A stretch of DNA of 9,131 nt from NCBI GenBank assembly GCA_001797815.1, contig MGQK01000106.1, positions 44,390 through 53,520 on the forward strand, written 5' to 3'. Each line of letters starts with the position of its first letter. Position 1 is the stretch's first letter. Origin of the DNA: Deltaproteobacteria bacterium RBG_13_61_14. Its GTDB lineage: Bacteria; RBG-13-61-14. Positions 1 through 6,859 of this stretch are shown in pieces. A program made the position numbers and the translations under genes. Under the pieces are notes generated by a model. The model saw only the letters and a program-made list of their open reading frames with translations. It had not been told where the DNA came from and searched no databases.

Positions 1-98
1 TGGAGGCCTTCATGGCCAGCAAGATCAAGCTGGACGGCCCGGTGGAGTTTGCCATGCACGTGATGGCGCTGGCGCCGGAGGATGAAGAGGAAGACTAA
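1..98 (+). CDS. SCP2 sterol/lipid-binding domain protein, C-terminal end (partial)
   Basis: The frame is open from the window edge to a TAA at 96-98. The last 32 residues read as the end of an SCP2 (sterol carrier protein 2) fold: the core AFMASKIKLDGP matches the family pattern of a short helix, then 'M-x-GK-L-x-x-x-G', followed by a helix (VEFAMHVMAL) that normally closes the domain. A short acidic tail (EDEEED) follows. SCP2 domains bind lipids or other hydrophobic ligands in a tunnel. The stop codon abuts the GTG of the next gene, so the two are almost certainly cotranscribed and coupled. Only the C-terminus is visible, so it could be a stand-alone SCP2 protein or the tail of a multidomain protein. 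Assignment to SCP2 rests on recognising a short motif. Confidence 0.6.
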   Translation, partial: EAFMASKIKLDGPVEFAMHVMALAPEDEEED

Positions 99-1484
99 GT
101 GCTGCCGCGCAAAACCATCAGGCGCGCCTTGGAACTGGTCCTCATCATCGCCAAGAACGTCGGCCGATACGGGATTCAGCGCCTTGCGCTCCTCGCCCAA
201 AGGCCCGGGATGGACCCGCCGGCTTATGCGGACAAGCTCTGGCATCTCAAGGGGCGCTCCGGTCGGGTCATGTTCGAGGACATGGGCGCGACCTTTATCA
301 AGCTGGCCCAGATCCTCTCCACCCGCCGCGACCTGTTCCCGCCCGCGGCCCTGAAAGAATTTGAAAAGCTCCAGGACGAGGTGCCGCCTTTTGATGGCGC
401 GCTCGTGCCCCTGATCTTCGAGCGCGATTTCGGGAAGAAGATCGAAGCGGTCTTCGAAGGTTTTGATTTAACGCCGGTGGCAAGCGCGTCGGTGGCGCAG
501 GTGCATCACGGGGTGCTGAAAAACGGGAGAGAGGTGGCGGTCAAGGTCATCCGGCCTGGAATTGAAGCGGTCATGATCGAGGACCTGAAGATCGTGAACG
601 CCATCGTGAAGATGGCCGCTCGCATCCCTTTTTATGAATCCCCGTCGCTCATCGGCTTTTCCGAGCGCTTTTGTGAAATGGTCCTCAAACAGCTCGACCT
701 CACCATTGAAGCGGAAAATAACCGCCGGTATCAGGAATATATCAAGGATGAAATTAACCGAGTCCGGGTTCCGCAGCTGATTGATGAATACTGCTCCAAA
801 AACATCATGACCATGGAATTCGTGCGCGGGGTCAAGCCCACCGAGATCAAAGACGGCGACGGCCATTACCACGTCAAGAAACTGGCTGAAAACAGTTTGT
901 ATATTTACTATAGCATGGTCCTTTACGGCCTGATCCACGCGGACCTCCATCCCGGCAATATGCTCATCTCGCCGGAGCATTACTATTGGATCTTCGACCT
1001 GGGCCTGGTTGACGTATTGGATTGGGAATATCGTAAAGGGTTCTTCGAGGCCTGGTTTTCCACCTTCAACGGCGAGGGCGGGCCCCTGGCCCGCCTCATC
1101 CTCAACTCCTCGATCTCCCATGGCGTCAAGGACATGGAGGAGTTTGAAGCCGAGGTGGGAAGATTAGTCAAGACACACCTCTCCCAGCGCATCCAGGACA
1201 TTGAGTTTGGCGCCATCATGATGGCCATAGGCGACTTGCAGCGGCGGTATAAAATCGTGTCCAGCCCGGCGTTGACCAGTATTGGCGTCTCGCTGGCCTC
1301 CGTCGAGGGGTTGGCCCGCTACTTTGATCCGGAGCTGAACATCGCCCGGACCATCTCGCCCCATCTGAAAAAGTTCTTGCGCAAGATCTACCTGATGGAT
1401 CCTAAGCTCCGCGACCGAAGGACCGAAGCCGGCGAACGGATGGCCAAGCCGGAAACTGGACAAGCCGCCGGTCAATCAATCTAA
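99..1484 (+). CDS. ABC1/AarF/UbiB-family atypical protein kinase-like protein
   Basis: This 461-residue protein has the hallmarks of the ABC1/ADCK/UbiB family. In order: a KxGQ-type N-terminal motif (KLAQILSTRRDLFP, residues 68-81); an Ala-rich loop replacing the P-loop (ASASVAQVH, 128-136); the VAVKV lysine (Lys149); the LDLTIEAEN helix with Glu204; a hinge-like MEFVRG (239-244); a catalytic-loop HADLHPGN (280-287); and a metal-binding FDLG (299-302). Known members act as atypical kinases or ATPases supporting ubiquinone or other isoprenoid-lipid synthesis, often at the membrane. Two core motifs differ from the usual form: KxGQ is KLAQ and DFG is DLG. I see no C-terminal transmembrane pair of the kind found in E. 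coli UbiB; the end is charged. The GTG start directly follows the upstream TAA and has GAGG 8 nt ahead (87-90). I do not assign ubiB, because the pathway is not evident here. Confidence 0.9.
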   Translation: MLPRKTIRRALELVLIIAKNVGRYGIQRLALLAQRPGMDPPAYADKLWHLKGRSGRVMFEDMGATFIKLAQILSTRRDLFPPAALKEFEKLQDEVPPFDGALVPLIFERDFGKKIEAVFEGFDLTPVASASVAQVHHGVLKNGREVAVKVIRPGIEAVMIEDLKIVNAIVKMAARIPFYESPSLIGFSERFCEMVLKQLDLTIEAENNRRYQEYIKDEINRVRVPQLIDEYCSKNIMTMEFVRGVKPTEIKDGDGHYHVKKLAENSLYIYYSMVLYGLIHADLHPGNMLISPEHYYWIFDLGLVDVLDWEYRKGFFEAWFSTFNGEGGPLARLILNSSISHGVKDMEEFEAEVGRLVKTHLSQRIQDIEFGAIMMAIGDLQRRYKIVSSPALTSIGVSLASVEGLARYFDPELNIARTISPHLKKFLRKIYLMDPKLRDRRTEAGERMAKPETGQAAGQSI

Positions 1485-1501
1485 GAGCTAGAGGAAAGGG
1501 C

Positions 1502-2782
1502 GTGGCCGAAATGCATAAACGGATGTTGATCACGATCCTGCTGGTGATGGGGTTGGCCGCTCCGAAGCTTTTGGCCGGCCAAGGGACGCCGCTCTCCGAC
1601 CGGGTGGAGGCGGTGGTGATCAAAGGCAAGAGTTTGCCTCCAGCGTTCCTGGGCGCGCCCATCGCCAGCTATCGGGTCTTTGCCGCCTCGGGCGGGCGTC
1701 TGATGGTCATTCCCATGCAGATTGATGAATGCGATGACAGCGGGCTCATTATGGTGAAACAGGGGCCGAAGGCCGAAAAAGGCGATGGCCTCTTCCATGC
1801 CCGGGATGAGCTGGTTTTCATGGCCCGGGATGCGGGAGCGTTGTATACCGGAACGCCGGCCGAAGGCTGTCCCAAGACGGTGACGATCACCCTTACGGAC
1901 TCGCAGACGGGAGCGCAGGGACAGGTTATCCTCGCCCAATGCGACCATCCCCCGCCGCTCTCCCCGGTGAGTTACGTGCACTATGATCCAAACACCCGCA
2001 CCGCGATTACCGACCGGTATCGCCTGGGTTGGCATATGGCACCGGTCTATTATTACGATTATATCACGGTCAAGGATGGCCCGGACCTGCTCGACCGCCT
2101 CAAGGTCCGTTGCACGGTGGGCAAATGGAACATCAATTATACCTTTAACGAGGAACATTTCCATTACCAGTTCATTGGCTTCACCCAAGGACCGGTGCGA
2201 GTGTTTTGGAAGTCGGTGAATTACTGGAGCCTCGGTCCCTTGGGCAAGATTCCCCTCCCCGCTTACGGGACCTTCTACCCCGAGTACGTGCTCCTGCAAG
2301 ACCCCATGGACGCGAGATTCAATCCCGCGCTCTTTGGCCTGGATTTGACGGTGATTATCGCCCACGACCTGGCCCTGGATCGGACCCGCGGCTATAAACT
2401 TTGCGTGAACGTGGCCCCGGAATGCATTTCTTTGGCCGCGCCTCTCCCCGCGGATAAAGTCAAAGCCCTGTCCGAACAAAACATGAGCTGGGGCGGAGTA
2501 AGCGGTCCCGAGGGAGCGCTGATCACCCACTTCGTGCTGGATCCGAAATTGAACGCCCGCGTCATCGGCGAATTCCGCGACGATGACCAGTTTAAAAATC
2601 CCCCGGAATATCAAGTCGGCTCTTCACCCATGATCGCCTTTAAAATGATCAATTGGAAAAACGTCAAACCCGCGATCTATGACCTGACCTTCTACCACTT
2701 TTTCCTGGACCACTACTCCATCCCGGAGTTCGAGCGCTTCGACCGCATGGTGACCAGCCCCTTGGCGGTGTCGGCGAAGTAA
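1502..2782 (+). CDS. Exported protein of unknown function
   Basis: This 426-residue protein is not recognised. It begins with a typical Sec signal peptide: a basic HKR, a hydrophobic core (MLITILLVMGL) and a likely cleavage after LLA near residue 25. It therefore acts in the periplasm or outside the cell. The rest looks beta-rich and aromatic, with many Tyr, Trp and His residues around 160-245 (for example MAPVYYYDY and FHYQFIGF). An acidic motif, QIDECDDSG (73-81), and DELVFMARDAG (102-112) look conserved in style. Six cysteines (77, 123, 147, 204, 301, 308) could form disulfides after export. The gene starts 17 nt after the kinase-like gene. The Shine-Dalgarno GAGGAAAGGG (1491-1500) serves either GTG 1502 or ATG 1511; the ATG would remove three residues. 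No catalytic motif is evident, and no function is claimed. Confidence 0.8.
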   Translation: MAEMHKRMLITILLVMGLAAPKLLAGQGTPLSDRVEAVVIKGKSLPPAFLGAPIASYRVFAASGGRLMVIPMQIDECDDSGLIMVKQGPKAEKGDGLFHARDELVFMARDAGALYTGTPAEGCPKTVTITLTDSQTGAQGQVILAQCDHPPPLSPVSYVHYDPNTRTAITDRYRLGWHMAPVYYYDYITVKDGPDLLDRLKVRCTVGKWNINYTFNEEHFHYQFIGFTQGPVRVFWKSVNYWSLGPLGKIPLPAYGTFYPEYVLLQDPMDARFNPALFGLDLTVIIAHDLALDRTRGYKLCVNVAPECISLAAPLPADKVKALSEQNMSWGGVSGPEGALITHFVLDPKLNARVIGEFRDDDQFKNPPEYQVGSSPMIAFKMINWKNVKPAIYDLTFYHFFLDHYSIPEFERFDRMVTSPLAVSAK

Positions 2783-2795
2783 ACGAATCTTCTTC

Positions 2796-4670
2796 ATGAG
2801 AGATTCCATCCAGTGCACCATCGGAAGTCCCGGGCACCTGCTTACCCGCCTGCCGGCCCTCTTCAAGGCTATCACTAATCCCCAACTGGGACTGGGATTT
2901 CAATTTGCTCGCGCCGGCCTGGCGATCATGTCCATCGGAAAGTTCATGCCTCCGCCCAAGAACCAGATCGTTCTTGACCGAGACGCGATGATTCCGATGC
3001 GCGATGGGGTGCGGCTTTGCGCCGATGTTCTCCGTCCCGCCGGTGATGGCCGTCATCCGACTCTTCTCATCCGCCATCCTTATGGCCGCTACCTGTTTAG
3101 CTGGCCGGCACGCCAGTGGGCCCAGCAAGGGTATGCCGTGGTCCATGCCGATGAGCGCGGCCGCTTCGGCTCCGAGGGCCAATGGTATATGTTCCGCGCC
3201 AACGCGGCCGACGGCCGGGACCTGTGCGCGTGGATCGTCCACCAGCCCTGGTCCAACGGCCAGATCGGCGGCTGGGGATCCTCCATGCTCGGCATCAACC
3301 AGTGGTTCCTGGCCCTGGACAATCCCCTGGTCACGGCGATTGCTCCCAACATGGGCTGTCTCGACGTGCGCCGGCTCTTGCATTTCGGAGGCGCGAAACC
3401 CCTCTCCGCCCTGGCCCTGATCGGCAACTGGGTCGCGGTCAAGAAAAATTCCCCGATGATTGACCTGCTGGCTTGGCTTCCCGCCCGATATCCCGCGCTC
3501 CCCCTGCCGCAAATCATCCATCCTTCCCTTGGAAAGCTCGACTGGATTGAAGATTTCCTCGCTCACGACAGCTTCGATCCTTTTTTCGATTCCCTCTCCT
3601 GCCAGGGCCGATACGCCTCCCTCTGCGCCCCTTCCTTCAGCCTCACCGGCTGGTATGATATGCTCGGCGACGCTATGATCCAGGACTTCCAGGAACTGCG
3701 CGCCACCGGGACTGCGGCGGCCCGGAAAAGCCGGATCGTGATCGGCCCCTGGGGACATTACTGGGCGCCGACCTTGAGCGACCTGGACGAATACATCCGT
3801 TATTCCGGCCTGGAAACTCTCAAGTGGTACGAGCACCGGTTCCAGGGCGTGAAGAATGGGGTGGAGGAATGGCCGGCGATCCGCTATTACCTGACCGGAG
3901 CGGACACCTGGCGCTCTTCCGAAGAATGGCCGCCGCGTGGAACCCAAACGGTTAGCTTTTACCTGAAGAGCCAGGGCCAGGCCGCGGTCTCCCGCGAAGA
4001 CGGCAAGCTGTTGCCCGAAAGCCCGGAAAATGCCCAACCGGCCGATGCCTATGTTTATAACCCGGCCGACCCGGTCCCTACCGTGGGCGGAGACCACCTT
4101 TTCTTCAACTCGGGCCGGAAAGAGCAATCCAAGCTGGAGCGACGGCCCGATGTCCTGGTCTATCGAACCCTTCCGCTGGCCGAGCCGCTGGAACTCGCCG
4201 GCCCGATCCGGGCGGTGCTCTATGTTTCCACCGACGCGGCCGACACCGACTTCACCGCCAAGCTCCTTGACGTCTGTCCCGATGGAAAAGTCTGGAACCT
4301 GCGCGACGGGATCGTGCGCCTGAGATATCGGGAGTTCCCGTCACGGCCGATGAACGAACCCGCCCCGGTGGAGCCGGGGAAAATCTATGCGGTCACTATT
4401 AACCTGGGCCACCTGGCTCATCAGTTCAAACCCGGACACCGGCTTGGACTCCATGTCTCGAGCTCCAACTTTCCCAAATTTGATCGCAACCTGAACACGG
4501 GCGAGGATCTCCTGACCGCCACGAAGATGAGAACCGCCCGGCAAAAGGTTTACCATGACCGGGATCACCCGTCCTGCCTGGAACTTACGGTCTTTTCCCC
4601 TCCGGGAAGATCCGCTTGCGAGGTCTCTCGGTCCCGGGATATACTGAAGCAAGAAAAGAGGCAAGGATGA
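2796..4670 (+). CDS. CocE/NonD family hydrolase (peptidase S15-like alpha/beta hydrolase)
   Basis: This 624-residue protein follows the CocE plan. After an N-terminal extension, MIPMRDGVRLCADVLRP (65-81) opens the alpha/beta hydrolase domain. DERGRFGSEG (119-128) is the typical loop. GSSMLG (161-166) is the nucleophile elbow with likely Ser163. GWYD (285-288) supplies Asp288 and IGPWGH (316-321) supplies His321, so the triad looks complete. The C-terminal part, including TDAADTDFTAKL (479-490) and HPSCLELTVF (591-600), fits the jelly-roll domain of the family. Known relatives cleave esters or acyl-peptide bonds; the substrate here is unknown. No clear signal peptide is visible. ATG 2796 lies 13 nt after the previous stop but lacks a good Shine-Dalgarno. 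ATG 2928 (residue 45) is an alternative that keeps the whole catalytic domain. The last codons overlap the next gene (ATGA, 4667-4670). Confidence 0.9.
   Translation: MRDSIQCTIGSPGHLLTRLPALFKAITNPQLGLGFQFARAGLAIMSIGKFMPPPKNQIVLDRDAMIPMRDGVRLCADVLRPAGDGRHPTLLIRHPYGRYLFSWPARQWAQQGYAVVHADERGRFGSEGQWYMFRANAADGRDLCAWIVHQPWSNGQIGGWGSSMLGINQWFLALDNPLVTAIAPNMGCLDVRRLLHFGGAKPLSALALIGNWVAVKKNSPMIDLLAWLPARYPALPLPQIIHPSLGKLDWIEDFLAHDSFDPFFDSLSCQGRYASLCAPSFSLTGWYDMLGDAMIQDFQELRATGTAAARKSRIVIGPWGHYWAPTLSDLDEYIRYSGLETLKWYEHRFQGVKNGVEEWPAIRYYLTGADTWRSSEEWPPRGTQTVSFYLKSQGQAAVSREDGKLLPESPENAQPADAYVYNPADPVPTVGGDHLFFNSGRKEQSKLERRPDVLVYRTLPLAEPLELAGPIRAVLYVSTDAADTDFTAKLLDVCPDGKVWNLRDGIVRLRYREFPSRPMNEPAPVEPGKIYAVTINLGHLAHQFKPGHRLGLHVSSSNFPKFDRNLNTGEDLLTATKMRTARQKVYHDRDHPSCLELTVFSPPGRSACEVSRSRDILKQEKRQG
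4658..4661 (+). promoter_or_regulatory. Shine-Dalgarno deciding the start of the epimerase-type SDR
   Basis: GAGG, within a purine-rich run (4650-4661), sits 5 nt before ATG 4667 and inside the end of the hydrolase gene. It supports the ATGA-overlapping start over the TTG at 4616. Confidence 0.65.
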
Positions 4671-5653
4671 AACTGGTTATTACAGGCGCCGCGAGCGCGA
4701 TTGGCCGCGCCGTTTTGCCGGTGATAGAGAAAGAGGAAGCCATCACCGAGATTTTAGCTCTTGACCTCAAAGAGCCGAAGTTCACCTCCCCCAAGCATCG
4801 TTTCGTCAAGATGGACATCCGCGATCCGGCCCTGGTGCAAGCCTTCCAGGGGTATGATACGCTCCTCAACTTCGCCTTCATCGTGGCCGAGCTTTACGAC
4901 AAGGATCTTACCCGCGACATCAACATCGCCGGCGTCCGCAACGTGTTCCAGGCCGCGACCAAAGCCGGGATCCGAAAGATCGTGCACTTCAGCTCCCTCG
5001 CCGCTTACGGCGCGCACCCCGATAATCCCATCCCGATCCGCGAGGACTGGCCGCTCCGGGGGCATGACAACGACGAATGCTACTATGCCTGCCAAAAGAT
5101 CGAGACCGAGGCCATGCTCCGCGCCCTGGCGAAAGAGCGTCCCGAAATCGTGATCACCATCTTCCGGCCCGGTGTGGTCCTGGGCCGGCATTTGAACCCG
5201 GACTTCGAAGCCCTGGTCCGGCACCGGGTCTTCTTCCGCTTCCTGGGCCGAGACCCGAAGTGGTCCGGGGTCCACGAGGACGACGTGGCCGAGGCAGTTC
5301 GCCTGGCCCTGATCGAGGACCATCCGGGCGCTTATAACCTGGTGGCCGATGATTACCTGAGTTTGAGCCAGATGGGCGGCCTAATGAACCAGGTCCAGAT
5401 CCCAATCCCGTTCCCGTTGGCCGAGATCTTCCTCGACCTGGGATTCAAACTCCACCTGCCCGGCTTCCCCATCTCCCGGGAGAGCTTGCGACTGCTCAAA
5501 CATCACATGGTCGGTTCGAACGAAAAAATCAAAAAGGAATTCGGCTGGAAGCTCCTAAAGAGCGCCCGGGAATCCCTGCGGGAGAGCTATGCCTATTTCC
5601 AGAGCCGGCCGCCGGAGAAAAAGCCGGATACCCGGAAGCGCATTCCCGCTTGA
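4667..5653 (+). CDS. NAD(P)-dependent epimerase/dehydratase-type extended SDR
   Basis: This 328-residue protein carries a Rossmann fold with TGAASAIG (6-13), an acidic residue ending strand 2 (ALDL, Asp33) that favours NAD, and MDIRD with Asp50. The active-site Ser is in HFSSLAAYG (107-115) and YACQK (140-144) gives the Tyr-Lys pair. FRPGVVLG (166-173) and GVHEDDVAEA (201-210) are typical of extended SDRs such as sugar epimerases, 3-beta-hydroxysteroid dehydrogenase-like enzymes and dihydroflavonol reductase-like enzymes. The substrate cannot be read from sequence. The frame is open further upstream to a TTG at 4616, but ATG 4667 is preferred: it starts right at the Rossmann strand, overlaps the hydrolase stop as ATGA, and has GAGG (4658-4661) 5 nt upstream. 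The overlap implies translational coupling to the CocE-like hydrolase. Confidence 0.9.
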   Translation: MKLVITGAASAIGRAVLPVIEKEEAITEILALDLKEPKFTSPKHRFVKMDIRDPALVQAFQGYDTLLNFAFIVAELYDKDLTRDINIAGVRNVFQAATKAGIRKIVHFSSLAAYGAHPDNPIPIREDWPLRGHDNDECYYACQKIETEAMLRALAKERPEIVITIFRPGVVLGRHLNPDFEALVRHRVFFRFLGRDPKWSGVHEDDVAEAVRLALIEDHPGAYNLVADDYLSLSQMGGLMNQVQIPIPFPLAEIFLDLGFKLHLPGFPISRESLRLLKHHMVGSNEKIKKEFGWKLLKSARESLRESYAYFQSRPPEKKPDTRKRIPA

Positions 5654-5665
5654 CGACCTGGACCG

Positions 5666-5671
5666 AGGAGG
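5666..5671 (+). promoter_or_regulatory. Shine-Dalgarno deciding the start of the classical SDR
   Basis: AGGAGG lies 7 nt before ATG 5679 and in the 25-nt gap after the previous stop. It excludes the longer in-frame start at 5589. Confidence 0.8.
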
Positions 5672-5678
5672 GCGGAGC

Positions 5679-6500
5679 ATGAAAGATTTCAAAGACAAGG
5701 TGGCGTTGGTGACCGGCGCGGCGAGCGGGATCGGAAGGGCGCTGGCCCTCAACCTCGCCCGCGAGGGGGCGCACCTGGTTTTAACCGATGTCAATGCGGC
5801 GGGTCTCCAGGAAGTGCAGGAGATCATCGCCGGCATGAACCGCCGGGCGCTCCTGGTTAAAACCGACGTGTCCAAACCCGAGGAGGTGCGGAGCCTCTGT
5901 CAGCGGGCGATCCAGGAAATGGGCGGGGTGGACATCCTCTGCAACGTGGCCGGGATCGGCATTTGCGCCGAAATTAAGGACATGGACTTAAATCTTTGGG
6001 ACCGGATCCTGGGCGTCAACCTGTATGGCCCCATTTATACCATCCACTTCCTGCTCAACCACATGATCGCCCGCCGATCCGGCCACATTGTCAACGTCGC
6101 CTCCGGCGACGGCCTGATCGCTCTACCCACCCTGGGAGCTTATAGCGCCACTAAATTCGCCCTGGTCGGCTTGACCGAGACCCTCCGCGCGGAAACCGCC
6201 CGCTTCGGCATCGGCGTGACCGCGGTCTGCCCGGGCCCCGTGGACACCAATATCTTCAACGTCGCCGTCTATAAAAACTACGACCCACAGGCCCCCCTCA
6301 ATTTCATTCTCAAACATTTTTCCTGGACCCCGGAGCGCGTGGCCCGCGCCATCGTCAAGGGCATCAAAAGAAATCGCCCCCTCCTCGACCTTTCCGCCAT
6401 GACTTGGCTGGGATACCGGATCAAGCGCTTCTCTCCCGGCCTTATCTATTATGCCCAAAGACGGATCATTGATGTCATGTCCCGATATAGTACCCCCTAA
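5679..6500 (+). CDS. Classical short-chain dehydrogenase/reductase (SDR)
   Basis: This 273-residue protein has the classical SDR signature: TGAASGIG (12-19) for cofactor binding, Asp37 ending strand 2 (suggesting NAD), TDVS (62-65), NVAG (89-92, where NNAG is more usual), Asn114, catalytic Ser142 in NVASGDG, and YSATK with Tyr155 and Lys159. PGPVDTNIF (185-193) follows as expected. It likely oxidises or reduces a hydroxyl/keto group; the substrate is unknown. The C-terminal stretch after residue 230 is longer and more basic than in minimal SDRs (for example YRIKRFSPGLIYYAQRR) and might associate with membrane or a lipid substrate; that is inference. The start is fixed by AGGAGG (5666-5671), 7 nt before ATG 5679. 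An upstream in-frame ATG at 5589 lies inside the previous gene and is rejected. It sits 25 nt after the epimerase-type gene and closes the operon. Confidence 0.92.
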   Translation: MKDFKDKVALVTGAASGIGRALALNLAREGAHLVLTDVNAAGLQEVQEIIAGMNRRALLVKTDVSKPEEVRSLCQRAIQEMGGVDILCNVAGIGICAEIKDMDLNLWDRILGVNLYGPIYTIHFLLNHMIARRSGHIVNVASGDGLIALPTLGAYSATKFALVGLTETLRAETARFGIGVTAVCPGPVDTNIFNVAVYKNYDPQAPLNFILKHFSWTPERVARAIVKGIKRNRPLLDLSAMTWLGYRIKRFSPGLIYYAQRRIIDVMSRYSTP

Positions 6501-6533
6501 GCGGGGATGACGGACCCCCGGCCGGGCCAATGA

Positions 6534-6800
6534 CAACGACTTGCCCTTGGAAGAGCGTTGGGCCACCAGGACCCAGAAGGTATGGAGATACTGGAGCATG
6601 GGATAAACCTCTTGAAAGATCTTGGCATGAATGCTACCGTCTTACTCGGAGAATATATCAAGGGAAATATCCTGGCCCAATCTGGCCAAATCGAGATGGC
6701 CTGCGAGACCCTCGAAAAAGCGCTTACCATGATGGAAGAGACGGGCATGATGTACTGGCCGGACCGGGCGCGGGAGGTGTTGGTGAGGCTTGAGGAGTGA
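6534..6800 (+). pseudogene. 5'-truncated TPR-protein remnant
   Basis: The frame is open from just after a TGA at 6531-6533 to a TGA at 6798-6800 and encodes about 88 residues. It reads as TPR-like helix pairs: ALGRALG, then GMEILEHGINLLKDLGM, then LLGEYIKGNILAQSGQIEMA, then CETLEKALTMMEETGMMYW, ending in DRAREVLVRLEE. That pattern resembles the C-terminal TPR end of large bacterial regulators or ATPases (for example adenylate-cyclase/AAA-type TPR proteins). No start codon with a Shine-Dalgarno is present at a sensible place, and the homology-like frame begins abruptly after the SDR operon. I therefore read it as the tail of a larger gene whose front was lost. A TTG at 6558 could in principle start a small 80-residue protein, but that is less likely. 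The assignment to a family is by pattern only. Confidence 0.55.
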
Positions 6801-6859
6801 GGGATCGCGATAAAAGTCGCTTGCATACTTATACTGAATTTAGAGCACGGAGGTAAAGC

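Noticed and set aside
468-1121. - strand open frame (217 residues) opposite the UbiB-like gene
   Set aside because: It is antisense to conserved kinase motifs and has no motif or ribosome site of its own.
1481-2614. Long open frame on the - strand (377 residues) opposite the exported protein
   Set aside because: It has no recognisable motifs and low-complexity GC-driven composition, and lies fully antisense to a gene with a signal peptide, Shine-Dalgarno and operon spacing. It is a shadow frame.
2664-4127. Long open frame on the - strand (487 residues) opposite the CocE-like hydrolase
   Set aside because: The sense strand has a full catalytic triad and family motifs; the antisense frame shows none and is explained by high GC at third codon positions.
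4754-5323. - strand open frame (189 residues) opposite the epimerase-type SDR
   Set aside because: It is a shadow of a clear SDR gene with Rossmann and YxxxK motifs.
6493-6526. GC-rich inverted repeats just after the classical SDR (CCCC-CTAAGC-GGGG and CCCGGCCGGG) as an operon terminator
   Set aside because: No T-run follows either stem, and short GC palindromes are common at this base composition.
6821-6835. TATACT (6830-6835) as a -10 box for the + strand dehydrogenase fragment
   Set aside because: The hexamer is good, but no acceptable -35 lies 16-18 nt upstream; TTGCAT is only 3 nt away. One hexamer is not enough.
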